A DNA stretch of 40,647 bases from Hyphomicrobiales bacterium. GTDB taxonomy: Bacteria > Pseudomonadota > Alphaproteobacteria > Rhizobiales > Rhizobiaceae. Under the pieces are notes generated by a model that worked only from the letters and a program-made list of their open reading frames with translations, searched no databases and was not told the DNA's origin. A program made the translations under genes and the position numbers. The stretch is from positions 1-40,647 of the forward strand of contig JAAEMP010000089.1 in assembly GCA_024225445.1 (NCBI GenBank), written 5' to 3'. Below are positions 8,464 through 17,963 of the stretch, one piece after another. How positions within the stretch are numbered: position 1 is the stretch's first letter; the number at the start of each line of letters is the position of its first letter.

Positions 8464-8621
8464 TTCACAAGGTTTGTATAAAACAGACTGGCTTCCCGTG
8501 TCTCCGCTCTTGAACCGTCTTTCATACGCCTTTCCTGCTTTCCCTTTATGAATGCAGTCATTGCGGCGAAACGAGGCTTTGCGCGAAATGGACCGGTTTT
8601 TATTGGAAAGGATGAGGCTAT

Positions 8622-9053
8622 ATGGCCCTTTATGAACATACATTTCTTGCGAGGCAGGACATTTCTACCCAGCAAGTTGATGCACTTGTGGAGAAATTCA
8701 AGGAAATTCTGGTCGAAAATGGCGGCTCAGTCGGCAAAGTCGAAAACTGGGGATTGCGCACGGCCACCTACCGTATCAAAAAGAACCGCAAGGCACATTA
8801 CATAATGATGAATGTGGACGCTCCTTCTGCAGCTGTTGCAGAAATGGAACGTCAGATGCGCATCAATGACGATGTTCTGCGCTACATGACCATTCGTGTG
8901 GAAGCACATGATGATGAGCCATCAGCAATGATGAAGAAAAATGATCGTGACGATCGCCCCAGAAGAGACAATTCAAGAGATGGGGGACGCGATGAGCGCC
9001 CTCGTCGCAGTCCTTCTCAACAATCTGATGAACGCAGCGAAGCAGGAGAATAA
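8622..9053 (+). CDS. rpsF: 30S ribosomal protein bS6
   Basis: bS6 binds the central domain of 16S rRNA together with bS18. The first 95 or so of 143 residues form the standard S6 fold, beginning [13 protein letters not shown] and including [17 protein letters not shown] and [10 protein letters not shown]. The rest is a hydrophilic Arg/Asp-rich extension ([15 protein letters not shown]), common in alphaproteobacterial S6. rpsR begins 2 bp after the stop codon, so the two are translationally linked. Confidence 0.97.
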   Translation: MALYEHTFLARQDISTQQVDALVEKFKEILVENGGSVGKVENWGLRTATYRIKKNRKAHYIMMNVDAPSAAVAEMERQMRINDDVLRYMTIRVEAHDDEPSAMMKKNDRDDRPRRDNSRDGGRDERPRRSPSQQSDERSEAGE

Positions 9054-9055
9054 TC

Positions 9056-9295
9056 ATGGCAATGTCAGCTGGACGCCGTCCATTTAACCGCCGCCGTAAA
9101 ACCTGCCCGTTTACAGGTGATAATGCACCGGTAATCGACTATAAGGATATTCGACTTTTGCAACGCTACATTTCCGAGCGCGGAAAAATCGTTCCTTCCA
9201 GAATTACGGCTGTTTCCCAAAAGAAGCAACGTGAACTCGCCCGTGCCATCAAGCGCGCCCGGTTTCTGGGGCTGTTGCCTTATGTAATCAGTTAG
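9056..9295 (+). CDS. rpsR: 30S ribosomal protein bS18
   Basis: bS18 pairs with bS6 on the small subunit. The 79-aa protein has the family core beginning [16 protein letters not shown], followed by [18 protein letters not shown] and a basic end ([18 protein letters not shown]). AGGAG at the end of rpsF is its ribosome site. An in-frame ATG two codons later is an alternative start. Confidence 0.97.
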   Translation: MAMSAGRRPFNRRRKTCPFTGDNAPVIDYKDIRLLQRYISERGKIVPSRITAVSQKKQRELARAIKRARFLGLLPYVIS

Positions 9296-9343
9296 GCGCA
9301 ATATCAAACTACTCCCGGTGTGAGTAATAAAGAACCAAGTTGG

Positions 9344-9368
9344 AGTTACAGGCGCCTTCGCCTGAACT
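9344..9368 (+). promoter_or_regulatory. Hairpin between rpsR and the DUF2232 gene
   Basis: The arms AGTT-a-CAGGCG and CGCCTG-AACT pair over 10 bp with one bulged A and a CCTT loop. No T-run follows, so it is not a classic terminator. It may be a processing or stability element that lowers expression of the membrane protein relative to the ribosomal genes. Confidence 0.45.
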
Positions 9369-9401
9369 TCTAACTGTCGAAATGACAGGACAGCGAGACT
9401 G

Positions 9402-10364
9402 ATGAATTACCAACTGATCCACAAAAGCCCTTTAATAGTTGGCCTCCTCGCCGCAATCATTTTTTGCGTGATGATGATGGTGTTCAGCGGCATGGGCCTG
9501 CTGGTACTGATTCCGGTTTTTGTGGGTGCTTTGCCTATTTATGTCGCGACATTGGGTTGGGGAACCCGGGCCGGTGTGGTGGCCACACTGGCAATAATTG
9601 CCGTCACAACGATCATATCAGAACCGGCCAGTGGCCTGCTGATTGGAATGATGATCGCAGCACCTGCAGCGCTTGCCGGACATCAGGCCAATCTGGCACA
9701 ACCTGATGCGAGCGGAAGTGGCGAGCTTCAATGGTATCCTTTGTCACAGATTCTGTTCTGGATTACGTTGCTGATCATTGCTGCTGTCCTGGTATTTGGA
9801 ATAATACTGGATTTTGACCCTGCTGAAATCGCGCCGAAAATTGCCACTCAATTAAAACCGTTACTGCCTCCACTTGAGAATAATCGTGAATTGTCGATTG
9901 ATGATATTGTTAAGGTATTTGAATTGAATTTGCAGATTTTGCCGTTCGTTTTGCCTTCACTGTGGATTGGAATACATTTTCTGAATTTACTGCTGGCGAT
10001 GACGATTACACGGCGTATGAATGTTCTGGCGCGCCCAGTTGAGGATATTGCCGCTGCCATCAACCTTCCCCAATCGACACTTGTCCTGCTTGTCGTGTCA
10101 CTTACCGGTACAGCGATAACCTCCCAACCATTCAATTATGGCTTTGCGGTAGCTGCGGGCGGTCTGGTTATGGCATTCAGCATCGTCGGATTGGCAATTA
10201 TGCACAAGCATATCCGCGGGTGGTCAATACGCGCGCCCATGTTGTTTTTCATTTACACAATGATCACACTGGTATTTTTTCCCATATATCTGTTTTCTTT
10301 TGCTGGTCTTTTGAAAGTAGCGGGAAACAAAAATCTCAATCGGAATTTGAATTCAGACGAGTAA
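9402..10364 (+). CDS. DUF2232 family integral membrane protein
   Basis: The 320-aa protein has about eight hydrophobic segments with short polar links, and a larger loop at about 140-175 ([18 protein letters not shown]). Sequence and position, between rpsR and rplI, match the DUF2232 membrane protein found at this place in many Hyphomicrobiales. The wider family includes the Bacillus YybS type, whose role is unknown. Its ribosome site is weaker than those of the ribosomal genes around it. I assign no function. Confidence 0.75.
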   Translation: MNYQLIHKSPLIVGLLAAIIFCVMMMVFSGMGLLVLIPVFVGALPIYVATLGWGTRAGVVATLAIIAVTTIISEPASGLLIGMMIAAPAALAGHQANLAQPDASGSGELQWYPLSQILFWITLLIIAAVLVFGIILDFDPAEIAPKIATQLKPLLPPLENNRELSIDDIVKVFELNLQILPFVLPSLWIGIHFLNLLLAMTITRRMNVLARPVEDIAAAINLPQSTLVLLVVSLTGTAITSQPFNYGFAVAAGGLVMAFSIVGLAIMHKHIRGWSIRAPMLFFIYTMITLVFFPIYLFSFAGLLKVAGNKNLNRNLNSDE

Positions 10365-10416
10365 AAATCTCCAGCTGTCTGGAGGCAAAACCATCTACTA
10401 TGAAAAGGAACTGAAA

Positions 10417-11076
10417 ATGGATGTAATACTTTTAGAGCGCATTACCAAACTGGGGCAAATGGGCGACACTGTAAAAGTCAAAGATGGCTATGCACGCAAT
10501 TTTCTTTTGCCGCAGGGCAAAGCATTACGCGCAAATAAGGCAAATCTGACAGTATTTGAATCCCAGCGGGTTGAGTTGGAAGCAAGAAACCTGGAGCGCA
10601 AAAGTGAAGCAGAAAGCGTTCATACCAAGCTTGATGGTAATTCCTATATTGTTATACGTTCAGCTGGCGAAACCGGACAACTTTATGGCTCGGTTTCCAC
10701 TCGCGATGTTGCGGAAACTCTGGATGTCGCAGGATTCAAGGTTCTGCGCAATCAGGTCAGTTTGCTTTCTCCAATCAAGGTTATTGGTCTGCATACAATC
10801 ACCATTGCACTGCATCCGGAAGTGGAAACAACGATATCTGTCAATGTTGCCCGTTCAGAAGATGAGGCAAAACTGCAGGCGGCGGGCCAGGATTTAACCA
10901 AACGTGAAAATTATGAGATGGAACCGGTTGAAGATGAAGACGAACTGGACCTGTCTGAAGTATTTGATGATCCCGAGGGAGCCGATCTAAACGATGAAGC
11001 GGAATCAGAATCTGTCGATTCTGACGACGAGGTCAAGGATAACGACGCTGAACAAAGCGATGAAGACACAAAATAG
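10417..11076 (+). CDS. rplI: 50S ribosomal protein bL9
   Basis: bL9 binds 23S rRNA near the L1 stalk and helps keep the reading frame. The N-terminal RNA-binding domain carries the signature [20 protein letters not shown], followed by the long linking helix and C-terminal domain to about residue 150. The final 60 or so of 219 residues are a very acidic tail of Asp/Glu/Ser, longer than in E. coli (149 aa) but usual in alphaproteobacteria. AAGGA precedes the ATG. A terminator follows 88 bp after the stop. Confidence 0.96.
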   Translation: MDVILLERITKLGQMGDTVKVKDGYARNFLLPQGKALRANKANLTVFESQRVELEARNLERKSEAESVHTKLDGNSYIVIRSAGETGQLYGSVSTRDVAETLDVAGFKVLRNQVSLLSPIKVIGLHTITIALHPEVETTISVNVARSEDEAKLQAAGQDLTKRENYEMEPVEDEDELDLSEVFDDPEGADLNDEAESESVDSDDEVKDNDAEQSDEDTK

Positions 11077-11114
11077 AAACAAGCCCATTCTTTCTTCATC
11101 ATTACCGGGCTGGG

Positions 11115-11159
11115 CCTTTTCGTGGCTACTTTGAACCGTTTGATGAAGCCACGAAAAGG
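11115..11159 (+). repeat. 13-bp-arm hairpin after rplI
   Basis: CCTTTTCGTGGCT (11115-11127) and AGCCACGAAAAGG (11147-11159) are perfectly complementary around a 19-base loop. It lies just before the terminator and could protect the 3' end of the operon transcript. There is no T-run directly after it. Confidence 0.6.
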
Positions 11160-11164
11160 GCTAG

Positions 11165-11189
11165 GGGCACAGGCGACTGTGCCCTTTTT
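11165..11189 (+). terminator. Rho-independent terminator of the rpsF-rplI operon
   Basis: GGGCACAG (11165-11172) and CTGTGCCC (11177-11184) form an 8-bp stem with a GCGA tetraloop of the GNRA class. TTTTT follows at 11185-11189. This is a textbook intrinsic terminator. Confidence 0.92.
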
Positions 11190-11439
11190 GATTCTTATTA
11201 TGGTTTCCAAAAACCGGGTGAATCAGATATTGTGGATGTGAATTTGTCCTGCAATGTCAAGCGCTGGTTTTGGTAGTTGATGACAGCCTGTGAATTGATG
11301 TGAATACTATGGATTTAAATTGCTTTGGCCCGCATATTTGTCGAGCAAAAATAAATCTTTGCAATTCGGTCTATCCTCATTCTGCCAATAGGCTATGACG
11401 TATTGGGGCGCAAAACAGAAAAAGAATCGAGATTGGACC
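11190..11439. other. Intergenic region before dnaB
   Basis: About 250 bp between the rplI terminator and the preferred dnaB start. It should hold the dnaB promoter. I found no convincing pair of promoter boxes, repeat or RNA gene. Confidence 0.4.
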
Positions 11440-12924
11440 ATGGCAGACGCAGTACGCCAGTTGAATAACACTGAGGCATCCTACCGGCTGGCACCTCACA
11501 ATATTGAGGCTGAGCAAGCATTGCTTGGAGCGATATTAGTCAATAATGACGCTTTTTACCGGGTTTCGGATTTTTTAAAACCCGATCACTTTTTTGAAGC
11601 TATCCACTCTCAGATATATGCCGTTGCAGGCGACATGATCCGCGCTACCAAGCGTGCCAATCCGATTACAATCAAAACATTTCTGCCGGCGGATGAAAAA
11701 ATCGGCGACATTACAGTCACCCAGTACCTGGCGCGACTGGCCTCTGAAGCCACGACCATTATTAATGCCGAAGACTATGGCAGATCCATTTATGATCTGG
11801 CAACCCGGCGGTCATTGATTACCGTGGGCGAGGACATGGTCAATATTGCCTATGATGCGCCCATCGACATGCCGCCCAACCAGCAAATTGAAGATGCTGA
11901 ACGCAGACTTTTTGAACTGGCGGAGACTGGTCGTTATGATGGTGGATTTCATGATTTTGGCTCAGCTATCAATGAAGCAATTGATCTCGCCAGTGCTGCT
12001 TACCAGCGTGATGGCGGTCTGTCAGGCACCGCAACCGGGTTCCAATCGGTAGATTCTCGTATGGGTGGATTACAGCGTTCGGATCTAATCATTCTTGCCG
12101 GACGCCCCGCCATGGGTAAAACGGCGCTTGCCACCAATATAGCATTCAACGTTGCCAATGAATATCGAGGTGACGTCAATGCGGATGGTAGCCCGCAGGC
12201 GATTGATGGCGGCATCGTCGGATTTTTCTCACTGGAAATGTCAGCGGAGCAATTGGCGACCCGCATTATCTCCGAGCAGACCGAGGTTTCTTCATCCAAA
12301 ATCCGGCGTGGTGAAATAACCGAGACTGATTTTGAAAAACTTTCATATTGTGCTCAGGAAATGCAAAAAATACCGTTGTTTATTGACGAAACAGGCGGCA
12401 TTTCAATTGCCCAACTGGCTGCCAGGGCCCGCCGGCTGAAACGCCAGCGGGGGCTGGATATCATGATTATCGATTATATCCAGTTGATGCAGGGATCATC
12501 GAATAAAAGTGATAACCGGGTGCAGGAAATCACCGAGATTACCACCGGGCTAAAAGCATTGGCAAAAGAATTGAACGTTCCAATTATTGCCCTGTCACAA
12601 CTTTCCAGACAGGTGGAAAACAGGGATGACAAACGTCCCCAGTTGGCAGATTTACGTGAATCGGGATCGATTGAACAGGACGCGGATGTTGTGCTGTTTG
12701 TTTATCGTGAAGAATATTATCTGGAGAGGCTTGAACCCAAAGAAGGTACCGACGAATGGGTAAAATGGGAGGCAAACATGCTCGAAGCAAGAGGCAAGGC
12801 GGATATCATCATTGCCAAGCAGCGTCATGGTCCCACAGGTACAGCTAAATTGGCATTTCAGGGACAGTATACCCGGTTTTCAGACCTGATCGAAGCCAGT
12901 TATTTACCGGAATTCAACGAATAA
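11440..12924 (+). CDS. dnaB: Replicative DNA helicase DnaB
   Basis: DnaB is the hexameric 5'-3' helicase that opens the fork and recruits primase. The preferred start, MADAVRQL, gives 494 aa. An upstream in-frame ATG at 11395 would add 15 residues, but relatives start near MADA. The N-terminal DnaB domain (APHNIEAEQALLGAILVNNDAF region) is followed by the RecA-like ATPase, with Walker A GRPAMGKT at 221-228 and Walker B in IMIIDYIQLMQG, then LSQLSRQVE and the DLRESGSIEQDADV motif. There is no intein. alr follows after 14 bp. Confidence 0.95.
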   Translation: MADAVRQLNNTEASYRLAPHNIEAEQALLGAILVNNDAFYRVSDFLKPDHFFEAIHSQIYAVAGDMIRATKRANPITIKTFLPADEKIGDITVTQYLARLASEATTIINAEDYGRSIYDLATRRSLITVGEDMVNIAYDAPIDMPPNQQIEDAERRLFELAETGRYDGGFHDFGSAINEAIDLASAAYQRDGGLSGTATGFQSVDSRMGGLQRSDLIILAGRPAMGKTALATNIAFNVANEYRGDVNADGSPQAIDGGIVGFFSLEMSAEQLATRIISEQTEVSSSKIRRGEITETDFEKLSYCAQEMQKIPLFIDETGGISIAQLAARARRLKRQRGLDIMIIDYIQLMQGSSNKSDNRVQEITEITTGLKALAKELNVPIIALSQLSRQVENRDDKRPQLADLRESGSIEQDADVVLFVYREEYYLERLEPKEGTDEWVKWEANMLEARGKADIIIAKQRHGPTGTAKLAFQGQYTRFSDLIEASYLPEFNE

Positions 12925-12938
12925 TTCAGAGTAACAAG

Positions 12939-14096
12939 ATGACACCAGCTACCTATAATGTTGATGAGCACCTTGCCTCCTGCAGACTAACCATAAATCA
13001 TGCGGCGCTGTGTGAGAACTGGCGCAAACTGGATATTGCGTCGTCGCAAGCGCGCACTGCCGGGGTTGTAAAAGCCAATGGTTATGGACTTGGGCTGGGT
13101 GAAATAGGACTTTCACTTGCAGCGGCAGGATGTGAGGTATTTTTTGTGGCAAATCCGGATGAAGGCATCCGTCTGAGGCGATCACTCAAAACCCGTGAAA
13201 TATTTGTCTTTTCCGGTTTGACCCGGCGCAATGCGGCTGCTTACGCTGAAAGCAATCTGATCCCTGTTCTGAATACACTGGAAGATATTTCGGTCTGGGC
13301 TGAATTCTGGAAGCTGCGGGGTTCCCGTCGTCCCTGCGCTGTGCAGGTCGATACCGGCATGAACCGTATGGGTCTCAGTTCGAGCGATGTTGCCAGAATT
13401 GGTAACGATGAAAAAATTCGAAACTCAATTAACATTATCACAGTTGTTAGCCATTTGGCCTGCGCAGATGAGCCAGATCATTCAATGAATTTGTCACAAC
13501 TGGAAAAATTCAGAAACTGTACAGAAATATTCAAGGGAAGTGAATTTTCCCTGGCCAACAGCGCTGGAATTGGTCTGGGACAGGCATATCATTTCAATCT
13601 GGTCAGACCCGGCATTGCATTATATGGCGGAGAATACACTATACCGGGTGAAAATCCGATGGAGGTTGTTGTCTCAGCAGAGGCACGTATTGTCCAGCTG
13701 CAAAATGTCAACAAAGGAGAGGTTATCGGTTATGGCGGTACTCACAGTTTTACCCGCGATAGCAAAGTAGCCACCGTTTCAGCTGGATATGCCGATGGTT
13801 ATTTGCGCTCATCTTCAAACAAAGGAGACAATAGTGCGAAAGGTGCAATCGGCGACCTCAAAGTACCGGTGGTTGGGCGGGTATCGATGGATTACACAGC
13901 ATTTGATGTGAGTGATATTCCCGATCAAATTCTTGAAAATACCGGCTATATAGAATTATTTGGCCACAATATCAGACTTGATGATGCTGCACGTGCCGCA
14001 GGTACTATAGGTTATGAATTTCTGACTTCCATTGGCCAGCGTTATTACAGAAATCACATCAATCAGCCTGAACATTCTCCCGGTCTGTCAACATAG
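12939..14096 (+). CDS. alr: Alanine racemase
   Basis: This PLP enzyme makes D-alanine for peptidoglycan. Of its 385 residues, the PLP-binding lysine is K45 in VVKANGYGLG, and the second catalytic residue is Y265 in VIGYGGTHSF. The conserved VDTGMNRMGL, RPGIALYG and PVVGRVSMDY segments are present. No strong ribosome site precedes the ATG, which is 14 bp after dnaB, suggesting translation coupled to or reduced after dnaB. radA follows after 11 bp. The dnaB-alr-radA order is common in Hyphomicrobiales. Confidence 0.94.
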   Translation: MTPATYNVDEHLASCRLTINHAALCENWRKLDIASSQARTAGVVKANGYGLGLGEIGLSLAAAGCEVFFVANPDEGIRLRRSLKTREIFVFSGLTRRNAAAYAESNLIPVLNTLEDISVWAEFWKLRGSRRPCAVQVDTGMNRMGLSSSDVARIGNDEKIRNSINIITVVSHLACADEPDHSMNLSQLEKFRNCTEIFKGSEFSLANSAGIGLGQAYHFNLVRPGIALYGGEYTIPGENPMEVVVSAEARIVQLQNVNKGEVIGYGGTHSFTRDSKVATVSAGYADGYLRSSSNKGDNSAKGAIGDLKVPVVGRVSMDYTAFDVSDIPDQILENTGYIELFGHNIRLDDAARAAGTIGYEFLTSIGQRYYRNHINQPEHSPGLST

Positions 14097-14107
14097 GACG
14101 CCAACTG

Positions 14108-15514
14108 ATGGCAAAATCACGGGCACAATTCATATGCCAGAATTGCGGAACAGTATTCAGCCGCTGGAATGGTAAATGCGATAGTTGTGGTCAGTGGAAT
14201 ACCCTGATTGAGGAAAATACCGCTTCCGGTATTGGTGCGTCTCCGGGTGCTGGAAAGCGGAAGGGTCATGCAATTGGACTGGTGCCTTTAAGTGGCGAAA
14301 TCGAAGAGGCACCGCGTATTTCCACAGGTATTGAAGAACTGGACAGGGTGACCGGAGGCGGATTTGTACGCGGCGCAGCAATTCTCATAGGTGGTGACCC
14401 GGGCATTGGAAAATCGACATTGCTGACCCAGGCATCGGCAACATATTCCAGGGCTGGTCATGATGTTGTTTATGTATCAGGAGAAGAAGCGGTTGGACAA
14501 ATCCGGTTACGGGCACAACGGTTGGGAGTTGCGGACACAAAGGTATTATTGGCGGCGGAAACCAATGTTGAGAATATCCTGACTACCCTGGATATGGGAA
14601 AACCCCCTGCCCTTTTGATAATTGACTCGATACAGACATTATGGACAGCAACAGCAGAATCCGCCCCTGGTTCAGTTACCCAGGTGCGGGCATCGGTCCA
14701 GGCAATGATACGTTACGCAAAAAAAACCGGCACTGCCGTCATACTGGTAGGCCATGTAACTAAAGACGGACAGATTGCAGGACCACGAGTAGTAGAACAT
14801 ATGGTCGATGCTGTATTGTATTTCGAAGGGGAGCGCGGTCATCATTTTCGTATCTTGAGAACTGTTAAGAATCGCTTTGGCCCGACCGATGAAATCGGTG
14901 TTTTTGAAATGACCGGAAAAGGACTGCAGGAAATATCCAATCCTTCGGAATTGTTCCTGAACGAACGGGCGATCTCTTCTCCCGGTGCAGCGGTTTTTGC
15001 AGGACTTGAGGGCACGCGACCGGTACTGGTTGAAATACAGGCACTGGTCGTTCCATCGCCACTTGGAACACCGCGCCGGGCGGTAGTTGGTTGGGATACG
15101 GCACGTCTTTCGATGGTGCTTGCGGTGCTTGAAGCACATTGCGGCATACGCCTGGGATCTCATGATGTATATCTTAATGTGGCGGGTGGATATCGAATAT
15201 CCGAACCCGCCGGAGATCTGGCCGTAGCTGCAGCGTTGATTTCTTCACTCAGCGGTAATGCGCTTCCCCAGAGAAGCGTCTATTTTGGTGAAGTTAGCCT
15301 GTCGGGCGCAGTGCGTGCGGTAGCCCAGACAGAGATGCGCATCAAAGAGGCTTCAAAACTGGGATTTACAAGTGCCACAAAACCGGTATCAGCTGAAAAA
15401 CAAAAATTGGTCCCGGCGGATTTCAACGTATCGGAAATTGATGAACTTGCAGAACTGGCGGCCAATATCGTCGGTTCCCAATATCAGCAAAACGAACTTG
15501 ATGGTAACAATTAG
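14108..15514 (+). CDS. radA: DNA repair protein RadA
   Basis: RadA is a RecA-like ATPase that helps process recombination intermediates. The 468-aa protein begins with a zinc finger (C10, C13, C24, C27), then the ATPase core with Walker A GGDPGIGKS at 95-103, the RadA-specific KNRFG at 254-258, and a C-terminal Lon-protease-like domain (LNVAGGYRISEPAGDLAVA). The proteolytic Ser-Lys pair of Lon is not expected in this family. AGGA precedes the ATG. Confidence 0.96.
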   Translation: MAKSRAQFICQNCGTVFSRWNGKCDSCGQWNTLIEENTASGIGASPGAGKRKGHAIGLVPLSGEIEEAPRISTGIEELDRVTGGGFVRGAAILIGGDPGIGKSTLLTQASATYSRAGHDVVYVSGEEAVGQIRLRAQRLGVADTKVLLAAETNVENILTTLDMGKPPALLIIDSIQTLWTATAESAPGSVTQVRASVQAMIRYAKKTGTAVILVGHVTKDGQIAGPRVVEHMVDAVLYFEGERGHHFRILRTVKNRFGPTDEIGVFEMTGKGLQEISNPSELFLNERAISSPGAAVFAGLEGTRPVLVEIQALVVPSPLGTPRRAVVGWDTARLSMVLAVLEAHCGIRLGSHDVYLNVAGGYRISEPAGDLAVAAALISSLSGNALPQRSVYFGEVSLSGAVRAVAQTEMRIKEASKLGFTSATKPVSAEKQKLVPADFNVSEIDELAELAANIVGSQYQQNELDGNN

Positions 15515-15553
15515 TCACCTGACGCTAAATCTTTCCTACAAATTACAAGATGA

Positions 15554-15582
15554 CTTGAACCTACGGCAATACTCGGCTATTG
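15554..15582 (+). promoter_or_regulatory. Promoter of cvpA
   Basis: CTTGAA (15554-15559) and CTATTG (15577-15582) are 17 bases apart, close to the alphaproteobacterial CTTGAC-N17-CTATAT pattern. It lies in the 143-bp gap after radA. Confidence 0.55.
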
Positions 15583-15657
15583 CATCGACTCAAGCAGGTA
15601 TCAGTATTCTGAAACTTATCCACAATACTGACGCAGGAGCGCGAACAGGACACCGCC

Positions 15658-16215
15658 ATGCCAATCACTATTTTCGATGGAATATTGCTGGCCATCATGC
15701 TGTTTTCGGGTTTGTTGGCAATGGTTCGGGGATTTTCCCGTGAAGTTTTATCCGTTGGTTCCTGGATCGCAGCAGCTGCAGCTGCTTTTTACTATTTTCA
15801 GAAGCTTTCGCCTTATATTGCCAAATATACTGCGTCGATATCAGAATCAAAAACGGTGGCTGATATTGCTGCCGCCGGGATAATATTTCTTGTTACCCTG
15901 ATTATTGTCAGCATTTTGACCATGAAAATCGCCGATGTTATTGTTGACAGCCGGATCGGCGCTCTTGATCGTTCACTGGGATTTGCCTTTGGTGCTGCCA
16001 GGGGATTACTGCTGGTCGTGGTTCCGCTGATGTTTTATAACTGGCTTGTCCCTGATGTCAGCAAGCAGCCTGTCTGGATATCCAGTGCAAAGTCAAAACC
16101 AATGCTGGAATCAATCGGTGAATCAATAGTGCAGCTTTTACCTGATGATAGCGAGCGCTCACTGATTGACAGACTGAATCGCAAAAATGATGAAACACCG
16201 GATTCGAACACGTAA
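15658..16215 (+). CDS. cvpA: CvpA family membrane protein
   Basis: The 185-aa inner-membrane protein has four hydrophobic segments, with the family hallmarks near the N-terminus (FDGILLAIMLFSGLLAMVRGFSREVLSV) and in the middle (RIGALDRSLGFAFGAARGLLL). In E. coli the homologue is needed for colicin V production and lies next to purF, as here. The molecular role is not settled. The C-terminal 50 residues are polar and probably cytoplasmic. A 290-bp gap then separates it from purF. Confidence 0.9.
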   Translation: MPITIFDGILLAIMLFSGLLAMVRGFSREVLSVGSWIAAAAAAFYYFQKLSPYIAKYTASISESKTVADIAAAGIIFLVTLIIVSILTMKIADVIVDSRIGALDRSLGFAFGAARGLLLVVVPLMFYNWLVPDVSKQPVWISSAKSKPMLESIGESIVQLLPDDSERSLIDRLNRKNDETPDSNT

Positions 16216-16247
16216 TTTCTGCCACCAAGAGTCCGTTCAACAGTATT

Positions 16248-16473
16248 CAACAGGGTTTGATTTTGCAAAAATTGATTAATATCAACAAAATTTTCGCAGC
16301 CCAGGGTACCCTTTGCAGGAATATTTTCGCTGATAGTGAGCAGTTTATGCAAAACCCTTCGGGCGGGCCATATTTTAGTACTTATTGTGGAAAATCAAAC
16401 TTGAAGGCAACCAGCCTGCGGCACTTGATTTTCCTCAATAATCCATCAAAATATGACCCGTCAAACCCTGTTG
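16248..16473. repeat. Widely spaced 13-bp inverted repeat before purF
   Basis: CAACAGGGTTTGA at 16248-16260 and TCAAACCCTGTTG at 16461-16473 are exact reverse complements, 200 bases apart, bracketing most of the cvpA-purF gap. They could frame a folded RNA or the ends of a very small relic element. Chance is possible. Confidence 0.35.
16389..16434 (+). promoter_or_regulatory. 10-bp-arm hairpin upstream of purF
   Basis: GGAAAATCAA (16389-16398) and TTGATTTTCC (16425-16434) are perfect arms with a 26-base loop, ending 71 bp before the purF ATG. It may be an operator dyad or a leader hairpin for purine control. No known riboswitch core was recognised. Confidence 0.4.
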
Positions 16474-16505
16474 TATATTGCTGAACAACCTCTGAGGAAC
16501 CTCCC

Positions 16506-17960
16506 ATGTCCTTTGTCGAATATGATGATGACAAACTGCATGAAGAATGCGGTGTTTTTGGAATATTCGGACATGCAGATTCTGGTGCGCTAACCACTTT
16601 GGGATTGCACTCACTACAACACCGCGGGCAAGAAGCTGCAGGCATAGTGTCCTTTGACGGAAAGCAGTTTCATGCCGAGCGACATCGTGGACTGATTGGA
16701 GATTCATTTACCAACCAGTCTGTAGTTGAAGCCCTGATGGGGCATCGGGCGATTGGTCACACCCGCTATTCGACAACCGGCGGCGATGAAATGCGGAATA
16801 TCCAGCCATTTTTTGCCGAATTCTTTGGTGGGGGATTTGCTGTCGCACATAATGGCAATATCACCAACGGAAGTGCTTTGCGCCGTGAACTCCAGCACGA
16901 GGGTGCAATTTTCCAGTCAACATCTGATACAGAAGTGATCCTGCACCTTCTGGCAATGGCAAAAGAGTCAAAATTCGTCGATCGTCTGAAGGAAACCCTG
17001 ACCCGCCTGGAGGGTGCTTTTTCGCTGGTTGGTATATCCGCCAAGAAAATGATCGGTTGCCGTGATCCATTGGGCGTACGCCCATTGGTATTGGGAGACC
17101 TGGACGGGGCCTATATACTTGCATCGGAAAGTTGCGCTCTGGATATTATTGGTGCCAGATTTGTACGGGATATCGAACCGGGTGAACTTGTAATAGTAAC
17201 GGATGACGGGATTGTCAGTCACCGTCCTTTTGAAAGCTCAAAACAGCGATTTTGCATTTTTGAATATGTCTATTTTGCCCGCCCGGACAGTATGATTGAA
17301 GGCAAAAATGTCTATGATGTCAGAAAAAATATCGGTGGTGAACTGGCCACGGAAAGCCCCTGCGATGTCGATATCGTAATTCCGGTCCCGGATTCGGGAA
17401 CGCCTGCGGCAATTGGATTTGCCCAGGCAGCGGGTTTGCCATTTGAACTGGGAATAATAAGAAACCATTACGTGGGTCGGACTTTTATTCAGCCAAGCGA
17501 ATCCATTCGTCACATGGGAGTCAAACTCAAACACAATGCCAACCGTAAGTTGATTGAGGGCAAACGGGTGGTTTTGGTTGATGATTCAATTGTACGTGGA
17601 ACAACATCCCGTAAAATCGTGCAGATGGTTCGTGAAGCTGGCGCATCGGAAGTTCATCTTCGCGTTGCCAGTCCGCCAACCCGGGCCTCATGCTTTTATG
17701 GTGTGGACACTCCCGAAAGGCAAAAATTGCTGGCTTCGCGAATGAGTGTTGAAGAAATGACCGATTTTATTCGGGTCGATTCCCTGGCATTCGTTTCAAT
17801 TGAAGGCCTTTACAGGGCCACCGGAGAGGCCAGCCGCAACGATGAAACGCCGCAATATTGTGACGCATGTTTTAGTGCAGAATATCCCACCTGCCTGACC
17901 GACCATGAAAACAGGGAAAATGTCACTAACCTGAAATTGCTGGTGGAAACCAAAGGCTAA
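16506..17960 (+). CDS. purF: Amidophosphoribosyltransferase PurF
   Basis: PurF performs the committed step of purine synthesis, turning PRPP and glutamine into phosphoribosylamine. The 484-aa protein has a 14-residue propeptide ending just before the Ntn nucleophile C15 (EECGVFG). The PRPP loop is VVLVDDSIVRGTT at 356-368. Cysteines C250, C396, C452 and C455 match the four ligands of the [4Fe-4S] cluster in the Bacillus-type enzyme, so this is the Fe-S class, unlike E. coli PurF. The SDR gene follows after 3 bp. Confidence 0.96.
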   Translation: MSFVEYDDDKLHEECGVFGIFGHADSGALTTLGLHSLQHRGQEAAGIVSFDGKQFHAERHRGLIGDSFTNQSVVEALMGHRAIGHTRYSTTGGDEMRNIQPFFAEFFGGGFAVAHNGNITNGSALRRELQHEGAIFQSTSDTEVILHLLAMAKESKFVDRLKETLTRLEGAFSLVGISAKKMIGCRDPLGVRPLVLGDLDGAYILASESCALDIIGARFVRDIEPGELVIVTDDGIVSHRPFESSKQRFCIFEYVYFARPDSMIEGKNVYDVRKNIGGELATESPCDVDIVIPVPDSGTPAAIGFAQAAGLPFELGIIRNHYVGRTFIQPSESIRHMGVKLKHNANRKLIEGKRVVLVDDSIVRGTTSRKIVQMVREAGASEVHLRVASPPTRASCFYGVDTPERQKLLASRMSVEEMTDFIRVDSLAFVSIEGLYRATGEASRNDETPQYCDACFSAEYPTCLTDHENRENVTNLKLLVETKG

Positions 17961-17963
17961 TTT

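Noticed and set aside
8386-8675. Open frames on the minus strand over the rpsF leader.
   Set aside because: They run antisense to the rpsF promoter and leader, lack ribosome sites and resemble no protein.
69-11148. The MITE end and the loop of the post-rplI hairpin share TTGAACCGTTTGATG (about 69-83 and 11131-11145).
   Set aside because: A shared word of this length is roughly what chance gives once in a 40-kb window, and the flanks do not align well. I do not treat them as related copies.
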